NCBI GenBank assembly: GCA_018223125.1
Contig: JAAEZA010000001.1
Location: forward strand, 23,319-87,318
Length of the DNA stretch: 64,000 bases
Direction of reading: 5' to 3'
Source of the DNA: Paracoccaceae bacterium
Lineage (GTDB): Bacteria > Pseudomonadota > Alphaproteobacteria > Rhodobacterales > Rhodobacteraceae
Position 1 is the stretch's first letter, and every line of letters starts with the position of its first letter. This document shows, one piece after another, positions 30,030-39,290 of the stretch. The translations under genes and the position numbers were made by a program. The notes under the pieces are model-generated. The model was not told the origin of the DNA. It ran no database searches and saw only the letters and a program-made list of their open reading frames with translations.

Positions 30030-31241
30030 ATGCAGGGATTTACATCCACAGACGGTCAAAAGGATTTGCCGCGCTATTTTGGTGCGGCGTTTTCCCAATT
30101 AAAGAAGATCCGTAACGGCACTCTGGAAATTGTGTTGCCGGACGGGCGTCTGTTTCTGGTCAATGCTCCTGATCCGGGCCCCGTTGCGCGTGTGGAGATC
30201 CACAACGATGAGGTGTTTACCCGTCTGGCACGGGAAGGGGATATGGGATTCAGCGATGCCTATCTTGAAGGCTGGTGGTCCTCTCCGGATTTGCAGGCGT
30301 TTCTGGATCTGGTCTTTGCCAATAATGAAGAAGTGGGTCACGGCTTTCCGGGCGGTTTTCTGATCCAGTATTATGAACGCTTGCGCCATTGGCTGCGGGG
30401 CAATTCAAAAACGCAGGCCCGTAAGAATATCTCTTACCACTATGATTTGGGGAATGATTTCTACTCCAAATGGCTGGATGAAACCATGACCTATTCTTCG
30501 GCCCTGTTTCTGACGGGCCAGGAAGATATGGCCAAGGCGCAGATTCAGAAATATGCCTCGCTTTGTGATGAAATGGGCATGAAGGAAGGTGATCACCTTC
30601 TGGAAATCGGCTGTGGCTGGGGTGGTTTTGCAGAGTATGCTGCGGGAACCCGCGGGGCGCGGATGACCTGTCTGACGATTTCGCAGGAACAACATGATTT
30701 TGCGAAAAAACGTATGTTTGAGGCGGGTCTGGCCGATCGGGTCGATGTGGTCATGCGTGACTACCGTGACGAAACCGGCAGATATGACGGGATCGCCTCT
30801 ATCGAGATGTTCGAAGCCGTGGGCGAGAAATACTGGCCGACCTATTTTAACGCGGTTCATGATCGCCTGAAGCCGGGCGCAAATGCCAGCCTGCAAATCA
30901 TTACCATCGCCAACGAACTGTTCCCGAAGTACCGGAAAACCGTCGATTTCATTCAGAAGCATGTGTTTCCGGGTGGTATGCTGCCAAGCCCGAATGCGCT
31001 GCGCACAGAGGTGGAGCGGGCAGGGTTGTCCTATCTGAAATCAGTCGAGTTCGGCGAAAGTTATTCCATCACACTGCGGCGCTGGTACGAAACATTCAAC
31101 GCCGCGTGGCCGGAGATCATGCAATTGGGGTTTGACCAGCGGTTCAAGAATATGTGGGATTTCTACCTGACAAGCTGTGCTTCCGGCTTTCACTATGGCA
31201 CAACGGACGTGACTCAAGTGACCATTCAACGGCCGAAATAA
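30030..31241 (+). CDS. cfa: Cyclopropane-fatty-acyl-phospholipid synthase family protein
   Basis: The 403-residue protein has the N-terminal substrate domain and a SAM-dependent methyltransferase core: 'HLLEIGCGWGGFAEYAAG' (SAM motif I, near residue 193), 'CLTISQEQHDFAKKRM', 'IASIEMFEAVGEKYWP' and 'KHVFPGGMLPS'. It would cyclopropanate or methylate unsaturated acyl chains of membrane lipids. Alpha-proteobacterial members can also make furan or 11-methyl fatty acids, so the product is not certain. It starts about 75 bases after phrB and leads into trgA with 16 bases between. Confidence 0.9.
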   Translation: MQGFTSTDGQKDLPRYFGAAFSQLKKIRNGTLEIVLPDGRLFLVNAPDPGPVARVEIHNDEVFTRLAREGDMGFSDAYLEGWWSSPDLQAFLDLVFANNEEVGHGFPGGFLIQYYERLRHWLRGNSKTQARKNISYHYDLGNDFYSKWLDETMTYSSALFLTGQEDMAKAQIQKYASLCDEMGMKEGDHLLEIGCGWGGFAEYAAGTRGARMTCLTISQEQHDFAKKRMFEAGLADRVDVVMRDYRDETGRYDGIASIEMFEAVGEKYWPTYFNAVHDRLKPGANASLQIITIANELFPKYRKTVDFIQKHVFPGGMLPSPNALRTEVERAGLSYLKSVEFGESYSITLRRWYETFNAAWPEIMQLGFDQRFKNMWDFYLTSCASGFHYGTTDVTQVTIQRPK

Positions 31242-31257
31242 TAAAAAAGGGACAGCG

Positions 31258-31698
31258 ATGCCGACAGCAGCAAAATTGATTGCGGGATTGGCTTTGGCGC
31301 TCACCGCAGCAGTGGCCGCCTGTGTTTTCATACAGGAACATCCTGAAATGCCGATCGGCCTGCGGTTTGTTCTGGGTAACGCGTTCGTCGGGTTTTTTGC
31401 CGGCTGGTATGCGCTGGGCCGCAGTCCCGGTTACAGCAATATGACCGGCGCGATGAGCGGGCTGCGCTCTCTCGTGATGTTGCTGATCGGGGCGGGGATC
31501 GTTTTCGGGGGCCGGTTTGTGTTTTCCAATCTGGGGCAGTTCCGCTCCCGTGATCCGGTAGAAATTCCCCTTTTGTGGATTGAGACGACGTTTGAATATG
31601 TCGTGCTTGCCCTCACGCCCAGCGTCGGTATCACTCTGCTGATCGGCGGGCTGTTGTCCGGTATTGCCACCTATCAGGCCAGTCGCCACTGGCGTTGA
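31258..31698 (+). CDS. trgA: TrgA family inner-membrane protein (tellurite resistance)
   Basis: The 146-residue protein has about four membrane segments (around residues 5-25, 34-50, 66-86 and 117-138). Sequence and position, directly before a Nudix-type TrgB and cysK, match the trgAB-cysK locus described for high-level tellurite resistance in Rhodobacter sphaeroides. Its biochemical role is unknown. It lies 16 bases after cfa and 21 before trgB. Confidence 0.85.
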   Translation: MPTAAKLIAGLALALTAAVAACVFIQEHPEMPIGLRFVLGNAFVGFFAGWYALGRSPGYSNMTGAMSGLRSLVMLLIGAGIVFGGRFVFSNLGQFRSRDPVEIPLLWIETTFEYVVLALTPSVGITLLIGGLLSGIATYQASRHWR

Positions 31699-31719
31699 AA
31701 CAAAGCGAAAATTATCAGA

Positions 31720-32784
31720 ATGCGTGTATTTCTTTCCGACCGTAACGTCGCCCTGGCGTTATGTCCCGATGCCGACTGGCAACCCGACCGCGTTACCGGT
31801 TTCAGCCCTGACGCCAATGGCGCATTGGTTGCTGTGTCCGGTGGGCAGTGCGAAGGTGTATCCATCCTTTGCGAGGCTTCGCTGAAAGAACCTTTTGCAA
31901 GTTATTTCAATGGCCTGTCAGAAGAGGTGAAATCACTTTCCGGCGCCTTCGGTCCGGTTTTCGCAGCTGTTACCGACTGTCCGGAACCGGCAGAATTTAC
32001 CGTTCATGCCCGTGCGGTAGAGGCCTGCGTCGCCCGTGACACCGCGCAGATTCTTGACGCGCCGACGGGTTTTAACACGCCTGTAAACCGTGCGGGTCTG
32101 CTGATGCGGGCGCGCTCTTTCGTGCGGGCGGAAAAGTCGGACGAACGGGTTCCGGCATCCGTAAGGCGCGGGTTTCGTCGCGGGGCCGTGCAACAGGAAA
32201 GCAGGGCCTTGCCCTATGCCCGTTACTTTGATGTCGAGGATGTCCACTTGCGCCATCCCCGTTTTGACGGCGGTATGTCGCCGGTGATTGAACGCACAGT
32301 GCTGCGTGCTGCTGATGCGGTGACGGTGCTGCCCTATGATCCGGTCCGTGATCAGGTGGTGGTTGTCGAACAGTTCCGCCCCGCTGCCTATGTGCGGGGG
32401 GATTGCCACCCTTGGGTACTGGAACCGGTCGCAGGGCGCTGTGACGGGGACGAGCCTGTTGAGGAAGTCGCCCGCCGCGAGATGATCGAGGAAGCGGGTT
32501 TGACCCTTTTGGGGCTGGAAAAAATCGCCAATTACTATCCGTCGCCCGGCTGCCTGTCTGAATATCTTTTTACATTTTTAGGGCTTGTGGATTTGTCAGA
32601 TGCGCAAAGCGGCGTACATGGTGTGGCGAGCGAGGATGAGGATATACAGACCCACATCCTGAGCTTTGATGAAGCAATGGCTCTGGTGGCCAGTGGAGAG
32701 GCAGATAATGGACCCTTGTTGCTTTCGCTGTACTGGCTCGGGGCCAATCGCGAACGATTGCGCAGAGAGGCAAGCGCCGCTTGA
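31720..32784 (+). CDS. trgB: TrgB, Nudix hydrolase domain protein
   Basis: The 354-residue protein has an N-terminal TrgB-specific region (1-185) and a C-terminal Nudix domain. The Nudix box GxxxxxExxxxxxxREUxEExGU is complete in 'GRCDGDEPVEEVARREMIEE' plus AGL (around residues 240-262), so it should hydrolyse a nucleoside diphosphate compound, probably ADP-ribose-like given the ADP-ribose pyrophosphatase look of the domain. How this links to tellurite tolerance is unknown. It is the second gene of trgA-trgB-cysK. Confidence 0.88.
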   Translation: MRVFLSDRNVALALCPDADWQPDRVTGFSPDANGALVAVSGGQCEGVSILCEASLKEPFASYFNGLSEEVKSLSGAFGPVFAAVTDCPEPAEFTVHARAVEACVARDTAQILDAPTGFNTPVNRAGLLMRARSFVRAEKSDERVPASVRRGFRRGAVQQESRALPYARYFDVEDVHLRHPRFDGGMSPVIERTVLRAADAVTVLPYDPVRDQVVVVEQFRPAAYVRGDCHPWVLEPVAGRCDGDEPVEEVARREMIEEAGLTLLGLEKIANYYPSPGCLSEYLFTFLGLVDLSDAQSGVHGVASEDEDIQTHILSFDEAMALVASGEADNGPLLLSLYWLGANRERLRREASAA

Positions 32785-32838
32785 AACCGCTTGGGGCGGC
32801 GCGTATCAAGGAAGCAAGCAGTCTTAAGGATACCTCTG

Positions 32839-33873
32839 ATGACAATTTACCAAGACCTTCCCCATGCCGTTGGCAACACCCCTCTGATCCGCCTGAACAA
32901 AGCGTCGGAACTGACGGGCTGTGAGATTCTGGGCAAAGCGGAGTTTATGAATCCGGGCCAGTCCGTGAAGGACCGTGCCGCGCTCAGCATCATCAAGGAC
33001 GCCATGGCGCGGGGCGAATTGCGTCCGGGCGGCACAATTGTCGAAGGCACTGCTGGCAATACAGGCATCGGGCTTGCGCTGGTGGGGTCGGCGCTCGGGT
33101 TCAAGACGGTGATCGTGATTCCCGAAACGCAAAGTCAGGAAAAAAAGGACATGATCCGTTTGGCTGGGGCCGAACTGGTGCAGGTGCCTGCAAAACCCTA
33201 TCGAGACCCAAACAACTTTGTGAAATATTCGGCCCGTCTGGCAGAAGAACTGGCCAAAACCGAACCCAATGGCGCGATCTGGGCAAACCAGTTTGACAAT
33301 GTGGCCAATAAACAGGCCCATATCGACACGACCGCACCGGAAATCTGGGAGCAGACCAACGGTAAGGTTGACGGATTTATCTGTGCCTGCGGTTCGGGTG
33401 GAACGCTGGCCGGTATGGCCGACGGCCTGCGTGCTAAAAACAAGGACATCAGGATTGGTATTGCCGATCCGGACGGTGCTTCGCTTTACAACTATTTTGT
33501 GCACGGCGAGTTGAAGGCCGAAGGCGGTTCCATTGCCGAAGGCATCGGGCAGGTGCGTATTACCAAAAACCTTGAGGGGTTGAAGGTGGATCACGCCTAC
33601 AACATTCCGGACGCAGAAGGCATCGATATTGTCTTTGACCTGCTGCAGGAAGAGGGGCTTTGCATGGGCCTTTCCACGGGCATCAATATCGCAGGTGCCA
33701 TCCGCATGGCCAAGGATATGGGGCCGGGCCACACGATCGTGACGATCCTCTGTGACTACGGCACAAGGTATCAGGCCAAACTGTTCAATCCTTCCTTCCT
33801 GCGGGAAAAAGGCCTGCCAATCCCCCATTGGCTGGAAAAGAAACGTACCGATATACCGACGGTATTCGAATAG
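32839..33873 (+). CDS. cysK: Cysteine synthase A (O-acetylserine sulfhydrylase)
   Basis: The 344-residue PLP enzyme makes cysteine from O-acetylserine and sulfide. The PLP lysine is in 'NPGQSVKDRAALSII', the substrate loop is 'VEGTAGNTGIGLALVG', and the phosphate-binding glycine loop is 'CACGSGGTLAGMADGL'. It carries a C-terminal extension (about 300-344, ending 'RTDIPTVFE') longer than E. coli CysK, as in other Rhodobacteraceae. The ATG at 32839 follows TTAAGGA. In R. sphaeroides cysK is part of the tellurite-resistance locus. Confidence 0.94.
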   Translation: MTIYQDLPHAVGNTPLIRLNKASELTGCEILGKAEFMNPGQSVKDRAALSIIKDAMARGELRPGGTIVEGTAGNTGIGLALVGSALGFKTVIVIPETQSQEKKDMIRLAGAELVQVPAKPYRDPNNFVKYSARLAEELAKTEPNGAIWANQFDNVANKQAHIDTTAPEIWEQTNGKVDGFICACGSGGTLAGMADGLRAKNKDIRIGIADPDGASLYNYFVHGELKAEGGSIAEGIGQVRITKNLEGLKVDHAYNIPDAEGIDIVFDLLQEEGLCMGLSTGINIAGAIRMAKDMGPGHTIVTILCDYGTRYQAKLFNPSFLREKGLPIPHWLEKKRTDIPTVFE

Positions 33874-33880
33874 GACCACA

Positions 33881-36376
33881 ATGAAGCGACTATTTCTGAC
33901 TCTGGTGCTGCTGGTGGCTCTGCCACTGGCAGCTTTCGCACAAACTGTTGAAACCACGTTTGACAAGCCTGCATTCGAAAGCACGGTTGAACGGGCCAAT
34001 GAAGTGCTGGAATCCGCAACCGCTTCGGACGAGGCGCTGGAGCAGTTACGCAAGCAGCTTGTGAGTTTCCGCAGCAGTGCAGCAGAGCTGAAAGAACAGG
34101 CGCTGACCAAAACCGAACCGGTACAGGACCGGCTTGACGCCCTTGGTGCCCCGCCCGCCGAAGGGGAAAGCGAGGCGGAAGATGTCGCCGCGCTGCGCGA
34201 CCAGCTGAACAAGGAACTGGACAAGGCCAAAGCGCCGGTTAAAGCTGCAGAAGATCTCTATAAACAGGCGGACGGGCTGATCACCCAAATCGACGAACTG
34301 ATGCGCCATCGCAGTACGGCCCGTCTTGTTGCCCAGAATGAATCGCCCCTTGATCCGCGCCAGATCACCGCCGCAATCTCTGCGCTGGTGGCATTCAATG
34401 CGGAGCTCTGGGCCGAAGTTACTGCCAACCTGTCAAGCGAGAACCGCGCCTCCTTGCGCATCGGTAACCTGATGCTGGTCGCGGTGTTGTTGTCAATAGC
34501 CCTGGTACTGCTGTTGCGTTCGCGGGTGTGGTCGCGCCGTGTGCAGGCGTTTTTCAGCCGCAACGCTTCGGCGCGGACCGCTGCGCTCTACGGGTTTATC
34601 GGATCGCTTTCACAACTGGTTCTGCCAGCGTTCGGGCTGTTTGTCTTGGTGCAGGCGTTGCTCTTGCTCGACCTGTTCGATCTGCGGGGTTATTTCATCC
34701 TGCGCAGTCTCGGGATCGCCGGTTTCTCGCTTTATTTTGCCAGTTGGCTGGCCCGTTCGCTTTTCGTGGCCACCTCCAATCAGGGGCCGTTGATAGAGAT
34801 CGACGAATCCCTGACGGGACCGATGAAAAGGTCTTTCCTTGCACTTGGTCTTATGTTCGCGCTGCGGGCCATGCTCGATGCTGCTGCGGTTGGCTCGGGG
34901 CAGAGCCCCGCATTCCTTGCGGCAATTCCGACGCTGACATTCCCGCTGATTGTGGTCGGTGGGATCGCCCTTTTCCGCATCGGACGGGTGCTTGCGAGTG
35001 AGGCGCAAGTGGCGGGGAAACAGGAAGACGGCAATCCGTTTCTGGGCCGTGTTGCCACGATAATGGGCAATATATGTGTGGCCGCAGGGGTGGCGGGGCC
35101 GGTTCTGGCGGCGCTCGGCTTTGACAGTGCGGGCAACCGGCTGGTGTTTTCAACCGCCGCTTCCCTGTTGCTGATCACCGGTTTCTATATCTTCTTCCGG
35201 CTTATCGGTTCGCTGACCGGCTATACCGGCAACACGGCAACTTCCGCAGGGGATGAAGATGAATCCCAGCGTTATGGCGCGCTCTTCCGTGTGGCTGTCG
35301 GGTTTATCATGATCTGTATCGCCCTGCCGATCCTCGCACTGATCTGGGGGGCCCGTGTGGTGGACCTGCAAGAGGTCTGGCTGATGGCGCGGGACGGGAT
35401 CGCCTTTGGCGATAACCGCATCTCGCTGACGGACTTCCTGACCTTCGTACTGGTGTTTTCCATCGGTTACACCATCACCCGTATCCTGCAATCGGCACTG
35501 CGCACCACGGTGCTGCCAAATACGCGGCTTGATAGCGGCGGGCAGAATGCCATTGTCACCGGCACCGGTTATGTGGGTATCTTCTTTGCAGCACTTGCGG
35601 CGATTACGGCGACAGGGCTGGACCTGTCCAATCTTGCGATTGTGGCTGGTGCCCTTTCGGTTGGTATCGGTTTTGGCCTGCAAACCATCGTGTCGAACTT
35701 CGTTTCCGGTATCATCCTGCTGATCGAACGCCCGATCAAGGCAGGCGACTGGATCGAAGTCGGCACCTATTCCGGTTACGTGCGTAAGATCTCGGTTCGC
35801 TCGACCGAGGTGGAAACATTCGACCGCGCTTCAGTGGTGATCCCGAACGCCGATCTGATTTCCGGTACAGTCACAAACTGGACCCATTCCAGCATGGCCG
35901 GACGGGTGCGTGTTCCGGTTGGTGTGTCCTATGGCAGCGACCCGCGCCATGTAGAGAAAATTCTGCTGGAGGTGGCAGAGTCCCATCCGATGGTGCTGCT
36001 TGATCCGGGTCCGGCGATCATGTTCATGGGGTTCGGGGCGGACAGTCTGGATTTTGAAATCCGTGCGATCCTGCGGGATGTGAACTGGATGCTATCGGCC
36101 AAATCCGACATGAACTTTGAGATCTTCAAACGCTTCAGCGAAGAAGGCATCGAAATTCCGTTCGCACAGCGGGATGTCTTTATCAAGAACCTCGACGATC
36201 TGAAGAAGTATTCCGACTCTTCCGGCAAGGAGAAACCGGAAGCGCAAGACGCTGACTCCACACCGTCCAAAGACGATGCAAACGCAGAGGAACAGCGCAA
36301 GCATTCCGCGGCTGCGAAAGACAATGAGGACGACACCGTTGGCGACGATGGCGGGGATGCGCCGGGTAAGGTCTAG
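33881..36376 (+). CDS. Mechanosensitive ion channel (MscS family) with DUF3772 periplasmic domain
   Basis: The 831-residue protein begins with a signal peptide ('MKRLFLTLVLLVALPLAAFA'). Next come an alpha-helical periplasmic DUF3772-like region (about 20-170), about ten membrane segments, and the MscS pore and beta domain: 'DLSNLAIVAGALSVGIGFGL', 'VSNFVSGIILLIERPIKAGD' and 'STEVETFDRASVVIPNADL'. The C-terminal 60 residues are charged and disordered. It starts 7 bases after cysK, whose TAG forms part of its SD, so it ends the cfa-trgAB-cysK unit. Its stop codon shares a CTAG with the stop of the convergent scfR. Confidence 0.92.
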   Translation: MKRLFLTLVLLVALPLAAFAQTVETTFDKPAFESTVERANEVLESATASDEALEQLRKQLVSFRSSAAELKEQALTKTEPVQDRLDALGAPPAEGESEAEDVAALRDQLNKELDKAKAPVKAAEDLYKQADGLITQIDELMRHRSTARLVAQNESPLDPRQITAAISALVAFNAELWAEVTANLSSENRASLRIGNLMLVAVLLSIALVLLLRSRVWSRRVQAFFSRNASARTAALYGFIGSLSQLVLPAFGLFVLVQALLLLDLFDLRGYFILRSLGIAGFSLYFASWLARSLFVATSNQGPLIEIDESLTGPMKRSFLALGLMFALRAMLDAAAVGSGQSPAFLAAIPTLTFPLIVVGGIALFRIGRVLASEAQVAGKQEDGNPFLGRVATIMGNICVAAGVAGPVLAALGFDSAGNRLVFSTAASLLLITGFYIFFRLIGSLTGYTGNTATSAGDEDESQRYGALFRVAVGFIMICIALPILALIWGARVVDLQEVWLMARDGIAFGDNRISLTDFLTFVLVFSIGYTITRILQSALRTTVLPNTRLDSGGQNAIVTGTGYVGIFFAALAAITATGLDLSNLAIVAGALSVGIGFGLQTIVSNFVSGIILLIERPIKAGDWIEVGTYSGYVRKISVRSTEVETFDRASVVIPNADLISGTVTNWTHSSMAGRVRVPVGVSYGSDPRHVEKILLEVAESHPMVLLDPGPAIMFMGFGADSLDFEIRAILRDVNWMLSAKSDMNFEIFKRFSEEGIEIPFAQRDVFIKNLDDLKKYSDSSGKEKPEAQDADSTPSKDDANAEEQRKHSAAAKDNEDDTVGDDGGDAPGKV

Positions 36377-37785
36377 GCCTCTCCGATGCTGTAGGGCAGT
36401 GTGGCGCGGCTGTTGGGGTCCACCTTCAGGTGGCGCTCCAGCGGCGGAACGGATCGCTGGTGGCAGTTGTGCCGCTCGCAGATCCGGCAGGAAATACCGA
36501 TGGGTTCAAAGGCCTGCCGGTTGGTGATGTCCAGATCATCCGCATAGACCATCGCACCGGCGTGCCGGATTTCACACCCCAGACTGATGGCATAGCGCCG
36601 GATCGGCGCGCGGTAGCTGCCGCCGGTCTTGGACACATCCCGCGCTAGGCTGAGGTATTGCAACCCGTCCGGTGTTTCCGCAAGCTGGCGCAGGAACTGG
36701 CCGGGCGTTTCAAAGGCACGGTGCACATTCCACAACGGACAGGCCCCGCCAAAACGGGCGAATTGCAACCGCGTGGCAGAGTGGCGCTTTGTAATGGTGC
36801 CGGCCTGATCGACGCGCACGAAGTAAAAGGGAATACCCTTCACTCCGGGGCGCTGCATGGTGGACAAACGATGGGCCACCTGTTCGATACTTGCATCAAA
36901 ATGATTGGCCAGCAGTTCCAGATCGTGCCGCGATTCCTGTGCGACCTGCAAAAACCGTCCATAGGGCAGGGTGGCGGCACCGGCAAAGTAATTCGCAAGA
37001 CCGATCTTGCAGATGGAACGGGCCTCGGGCGTGTTGAAATTCGCAAAGTCGAGCGTGGCTTCCAACAGGTCGTCATGCTCCAGCAGGGCGATCTGATGGG
37101 CAATCTGGAACAGTTTGGAGGAGGTAGCCGCTTGTGCGGACAGGGTAAGCGTGCGGCTTGCCGGTTCAAAATGGCGCAACACATCGGTGTTTTGGGTGCG
37201 TAGATGGATATTGTGCCTTTCCGCCAGCCAGTCATGGGCCGCGCCAAGGGCGTTCGGGCCGGACAGTCTGGCCTGTGTCGCGTAATTCTCTGCCACGCGG
37301 TCGATACTGTCGATATAGTTGTCGCAGTAATGGAAGAAATCGCGCACCTGTTCCCACGGGGAGGGGGAGATGGCGCTGTCCTCCCGTCCCAAAGCCTCGT
37401 CCAGAGAGGCGAGCCGTTCCTGTCCCTGACGGTAGGCGCGGTGCAGGTCCAGAAATGCCCGCGCAAGGGCCGGCGCGTTCGAAGCGGTCAGTTGCATGTC
37501 GGCCAAGGGTGGTTGCGTGGTGCTGAACACCGGATCGGCCAGCGCCTCCCGCATGTCGGCCACGATCCGTTCGGATTCTCCGACAGACAGTTGTGTTACG
37601 TCAAAGCCGAACTCCTGCGCCAGTGCCAGTACAACGGTGGTGCTGACAGGGCGGTGGTTGTTCTCCATCTGGTTGAGATAGGGCAGGGACACCCCGAGCT
37701 TGGCGGCAAAATCCTTTTGCGTCAGCCCCTGTTTCAGACGGGTCTCGCGCAGGGTCACACCTGCATAGAGTTTTTGCGTGCGCAT
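36373..37785 (-). CDS. scfR: Short-chain fatty-acyl-CoA-responsive regulator (ScfR/PccR/RamB family)
   Basis: The 470-residue protein has an N-terminal XRE HTH ('TQKDFAAKLGVSLPYLNQME', about 20-39), a central IrrE-like helical region lacking a clear zinc-peptidase site, and a C-terminal domain ending in a Cys cluster, 'GISCRICERHNCHQRSVPPL'. Family members sense acyl-CoA of acetate or propionate; PccR of R. sphaeroides activates pccB. The target gene lies 3 kb away in this window with a matching TTTGCAAA-type site, and a similar half-site pair is in front of scfR itself. This gives strong context for control of propionyl-CoA carboxylation and autoregulation. Confidence 0.9.
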   Translation of the reverse strand: MRTQKLYAGVTLRETRLKQGLTQKDFAAKLGVSLPYLNQMENNHRPVSTTVVLALAQEFGFDVTQLSVGESERIVADMREALADPVFSTTQPPLADMQLTASNAPALARAFLDLHRAYRQGQERLASLDEALGREDSAISPSPWEQVRDFFHYCDNYIDSIDRVAENYATQARLSGPNALGAAHDWLAERHNIHLRTQNTDVLRHFEPASRTLTLSAQAATSSKLFQIAHQIALLEHDDLLEATLDFANFNTPEARSICKIGLANYFAGAATLPYGRFLQVAQESRHDLELLANHFDASIEQVAHRLSTMQRPGVKGIPFYFVRVDQAGTITKRHSATRLQFARFGGACPLWNVHRAFETPGQFLRQLAETPDGLQYLSLARDVSKTGGSYRAPIRRYAISLGCEIRHAGAMVYADDLDITNRQAFEPIGISCRICERHNCHQRSVPPLERHLKVDPNSRATLPYSIGEA

Positions 37786-37797
37786 CTCGGCCCCTAA

Positions 37798-37837
37798 CTT
37801 TGCGAATTAGCTGGGATTCACGATATGCTTTGCAAAG
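37798..37837. promoter_or_regulatory. Candidate ScfR autoregulatory half-sites
   Basis: TTTGCGAA (37799-37806) and TTTGCAAA (37829-37836) lie 14 and 44 bases upstream of the scfR start. Both match the TTTGCAAA half-site reported for PccR/RamB. They are 22 bases apart rather than 4, so the arrangement differs from the pccB site. Confidence 0.55.
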
Positions 37838-37854
37838 TTGTCACGCAAGCCGGA

Positions 37855-39075
37855 TCATCCGGCGTTGCGGACCTGATACTCCACACGGATCGAATAAAGT
37901 GCCGCCAGCAGCGCCAGTATGGCAGAGCCGAGCGTAAACAGGATCAGGGGCGTTGCGCCTGCTTCCTTGCTGAGGAAAGGAACAACAATCGCGGACAGCG
38001 CTCCGCCCCCCAGCGTCATCATCGCGCCGCCAAGCCCCGCCGCTGTGCCTGCCAGACGCGGGTTGACCGACATCATCCCCGCAGACGCACTGGGCAGCAC
38101 CATTCCGTTGCCAAGGCCGATAAAGATTGTGCAGCCAAAGAACGCCACCGGATGGTCAAAACCGGTATTCACCAGAACCAGCGCCAGAAACATGCCTGCG
38201 ACGGTGATGCCCGCACCGATAGTGATCATCCGGTACAGGCCGATGGCACTGGCAAACCGGCCCGAAATCAGGCTGCCGGTGAAATATCCTGCGGGCGCAA
38301 AGATGAAATACAGTCCCAACTCGCCCGGGCTGAGGCCGTAAACAACCGTTCCTACGAAAGGGGCGCCCCCTAACAGGGAAAAGAAACAGCCCGAAGCGAA
38401 AGTGGTGGACAGGGAGTAGCCCCAGAACCGGCGCGAGGTCAGCAGTTCGGGATAGGTCCGCACCTGCGCTGCCATGCTGGTGGAGGGCGAGAGGTTGGTT
38501 TCCCCCATATCCCGCCAGACCAGCCCCAGTACGGCCAGACCCAGAAACGTCAGCGCCCAGAAGGGCGCGCGCCAGCCGAAAGCCTCTTGCAGGAAACCGC
38601 CAATCGTCGGACCCATCATCGGCGCAACCGACATTCCCATCGCGATATAGCCGAGCAGGGAAACCGCGTCCTTGCTACCCGCAATGTCACGTGCGGCAGC
38701 GCGGGAGAGCACAAAACTGCTGACCACCAGCGCCTGAAAGGTGCGCGCGGTCAGCAGGATTGTTGTGTTCGGCGCATTTGCGCACACCAGAGAGGCAATC
38801 ACAAAAGCACCCAATGTCCAGAGCGCCACAGGGCGACGGCCAAAGCGGTCCGATATGGGGCCGATAAACAGTTGCAGAATGCCGTTCATCAACAGAAAGC
38901 CCGACAGCATGAACTGCACAGCCAGATAGCTGGCGTCAAAGTGCTGCGCGATGGCTGGCATGGAAGGTAGAAAGATGTTCATGGAAATCGCGCCTAAAGA
39001 GGCGAAGATAACCAGTGTTGCCATTGTCGGCGGGGTTTTTGGGTCAAAAAAACGGGACTTGGGTAATACAGACAT
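37855..39075 (-). CDS. Bcr/CflA-type MFS drug efflux transporter
   Basis: From the ATG at 39075 the protein has 406 residues and twelve membrane segments. The family signature is 'FIGPISDRFGRRPVALWTLG' between segments 2 and 3, with 'LSRAAARDIAGSK' following. It would export drugs or metabolites in exchange for protons; the substrate is unknown. The frame is open to 39189, but the extra 38 residues look unlike any family N terminus. The stop codon lies inside a GCCGGAT/ATCCGGC hairpin (37849-37863). The gene is in line with scfR, with 69 bases between. Confidence 0.88.
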   Translation of the reverse strand: MSVLPKSRFFDPKTPPTMATLVIFASLGAISMNIFLPSMPAIAQHFDASYLAVQFMLSGFLLMNGILQLFIGPISDRFGRRPVALWTLGAFVIASLVCANAPNTTILLTARTFQALVVSSFVLSRAAARDIAGSKDAVSLLGYIAMGMSVAPMMGPTIGGFLQEAFGWRAPFWALTFLGLAVLGLVWRDMGETNLSPSTSMAAQVRTYPELLTSRRFWGYSLSTTFASGCFFSLLGGAPFVGTVVYGLSPGELGLYFIFAPAGYFTGSLISGRFASAIGLYRMITIGAGITVAGMFLALVLVNTGFDHPVAFFGCTIFIGLGNGMVLPSASAGMMSVNPRLAGTAAGLGGAMMTLGGGALSAIVVPFLSKEAGATPLILFTLGSAILALLAALYSIRVEYQVRNAG

Positions 39076-39290
39076 GCAAAGGGGGTATCCTTTGGAAACA
39101 GGAAAACACCGTGTCGCGGAGATGAAAGCAGGCCCGAAACCGGCGGTTGATTCCTGACTATTCCCCTGAAATGGAACTGTCCATGGCAAACGCCCCGTTC
39201 GCTTCCGCTACGGCGCGTCAGTTCGGTTCGTCTGGAAAAAGGGGGGTGGCCCCCGCGCATTATCCCGTGCGCAGGGGCGGGTTCGCCTGA

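Noticed and set aside
39076..39189. 38-residue N-terminal extension of the MFS transporter
   Set aside because: It does not resemble Bcr/CflA N termini; the ATG at 39075 gives normal length, though the SD there is weak.
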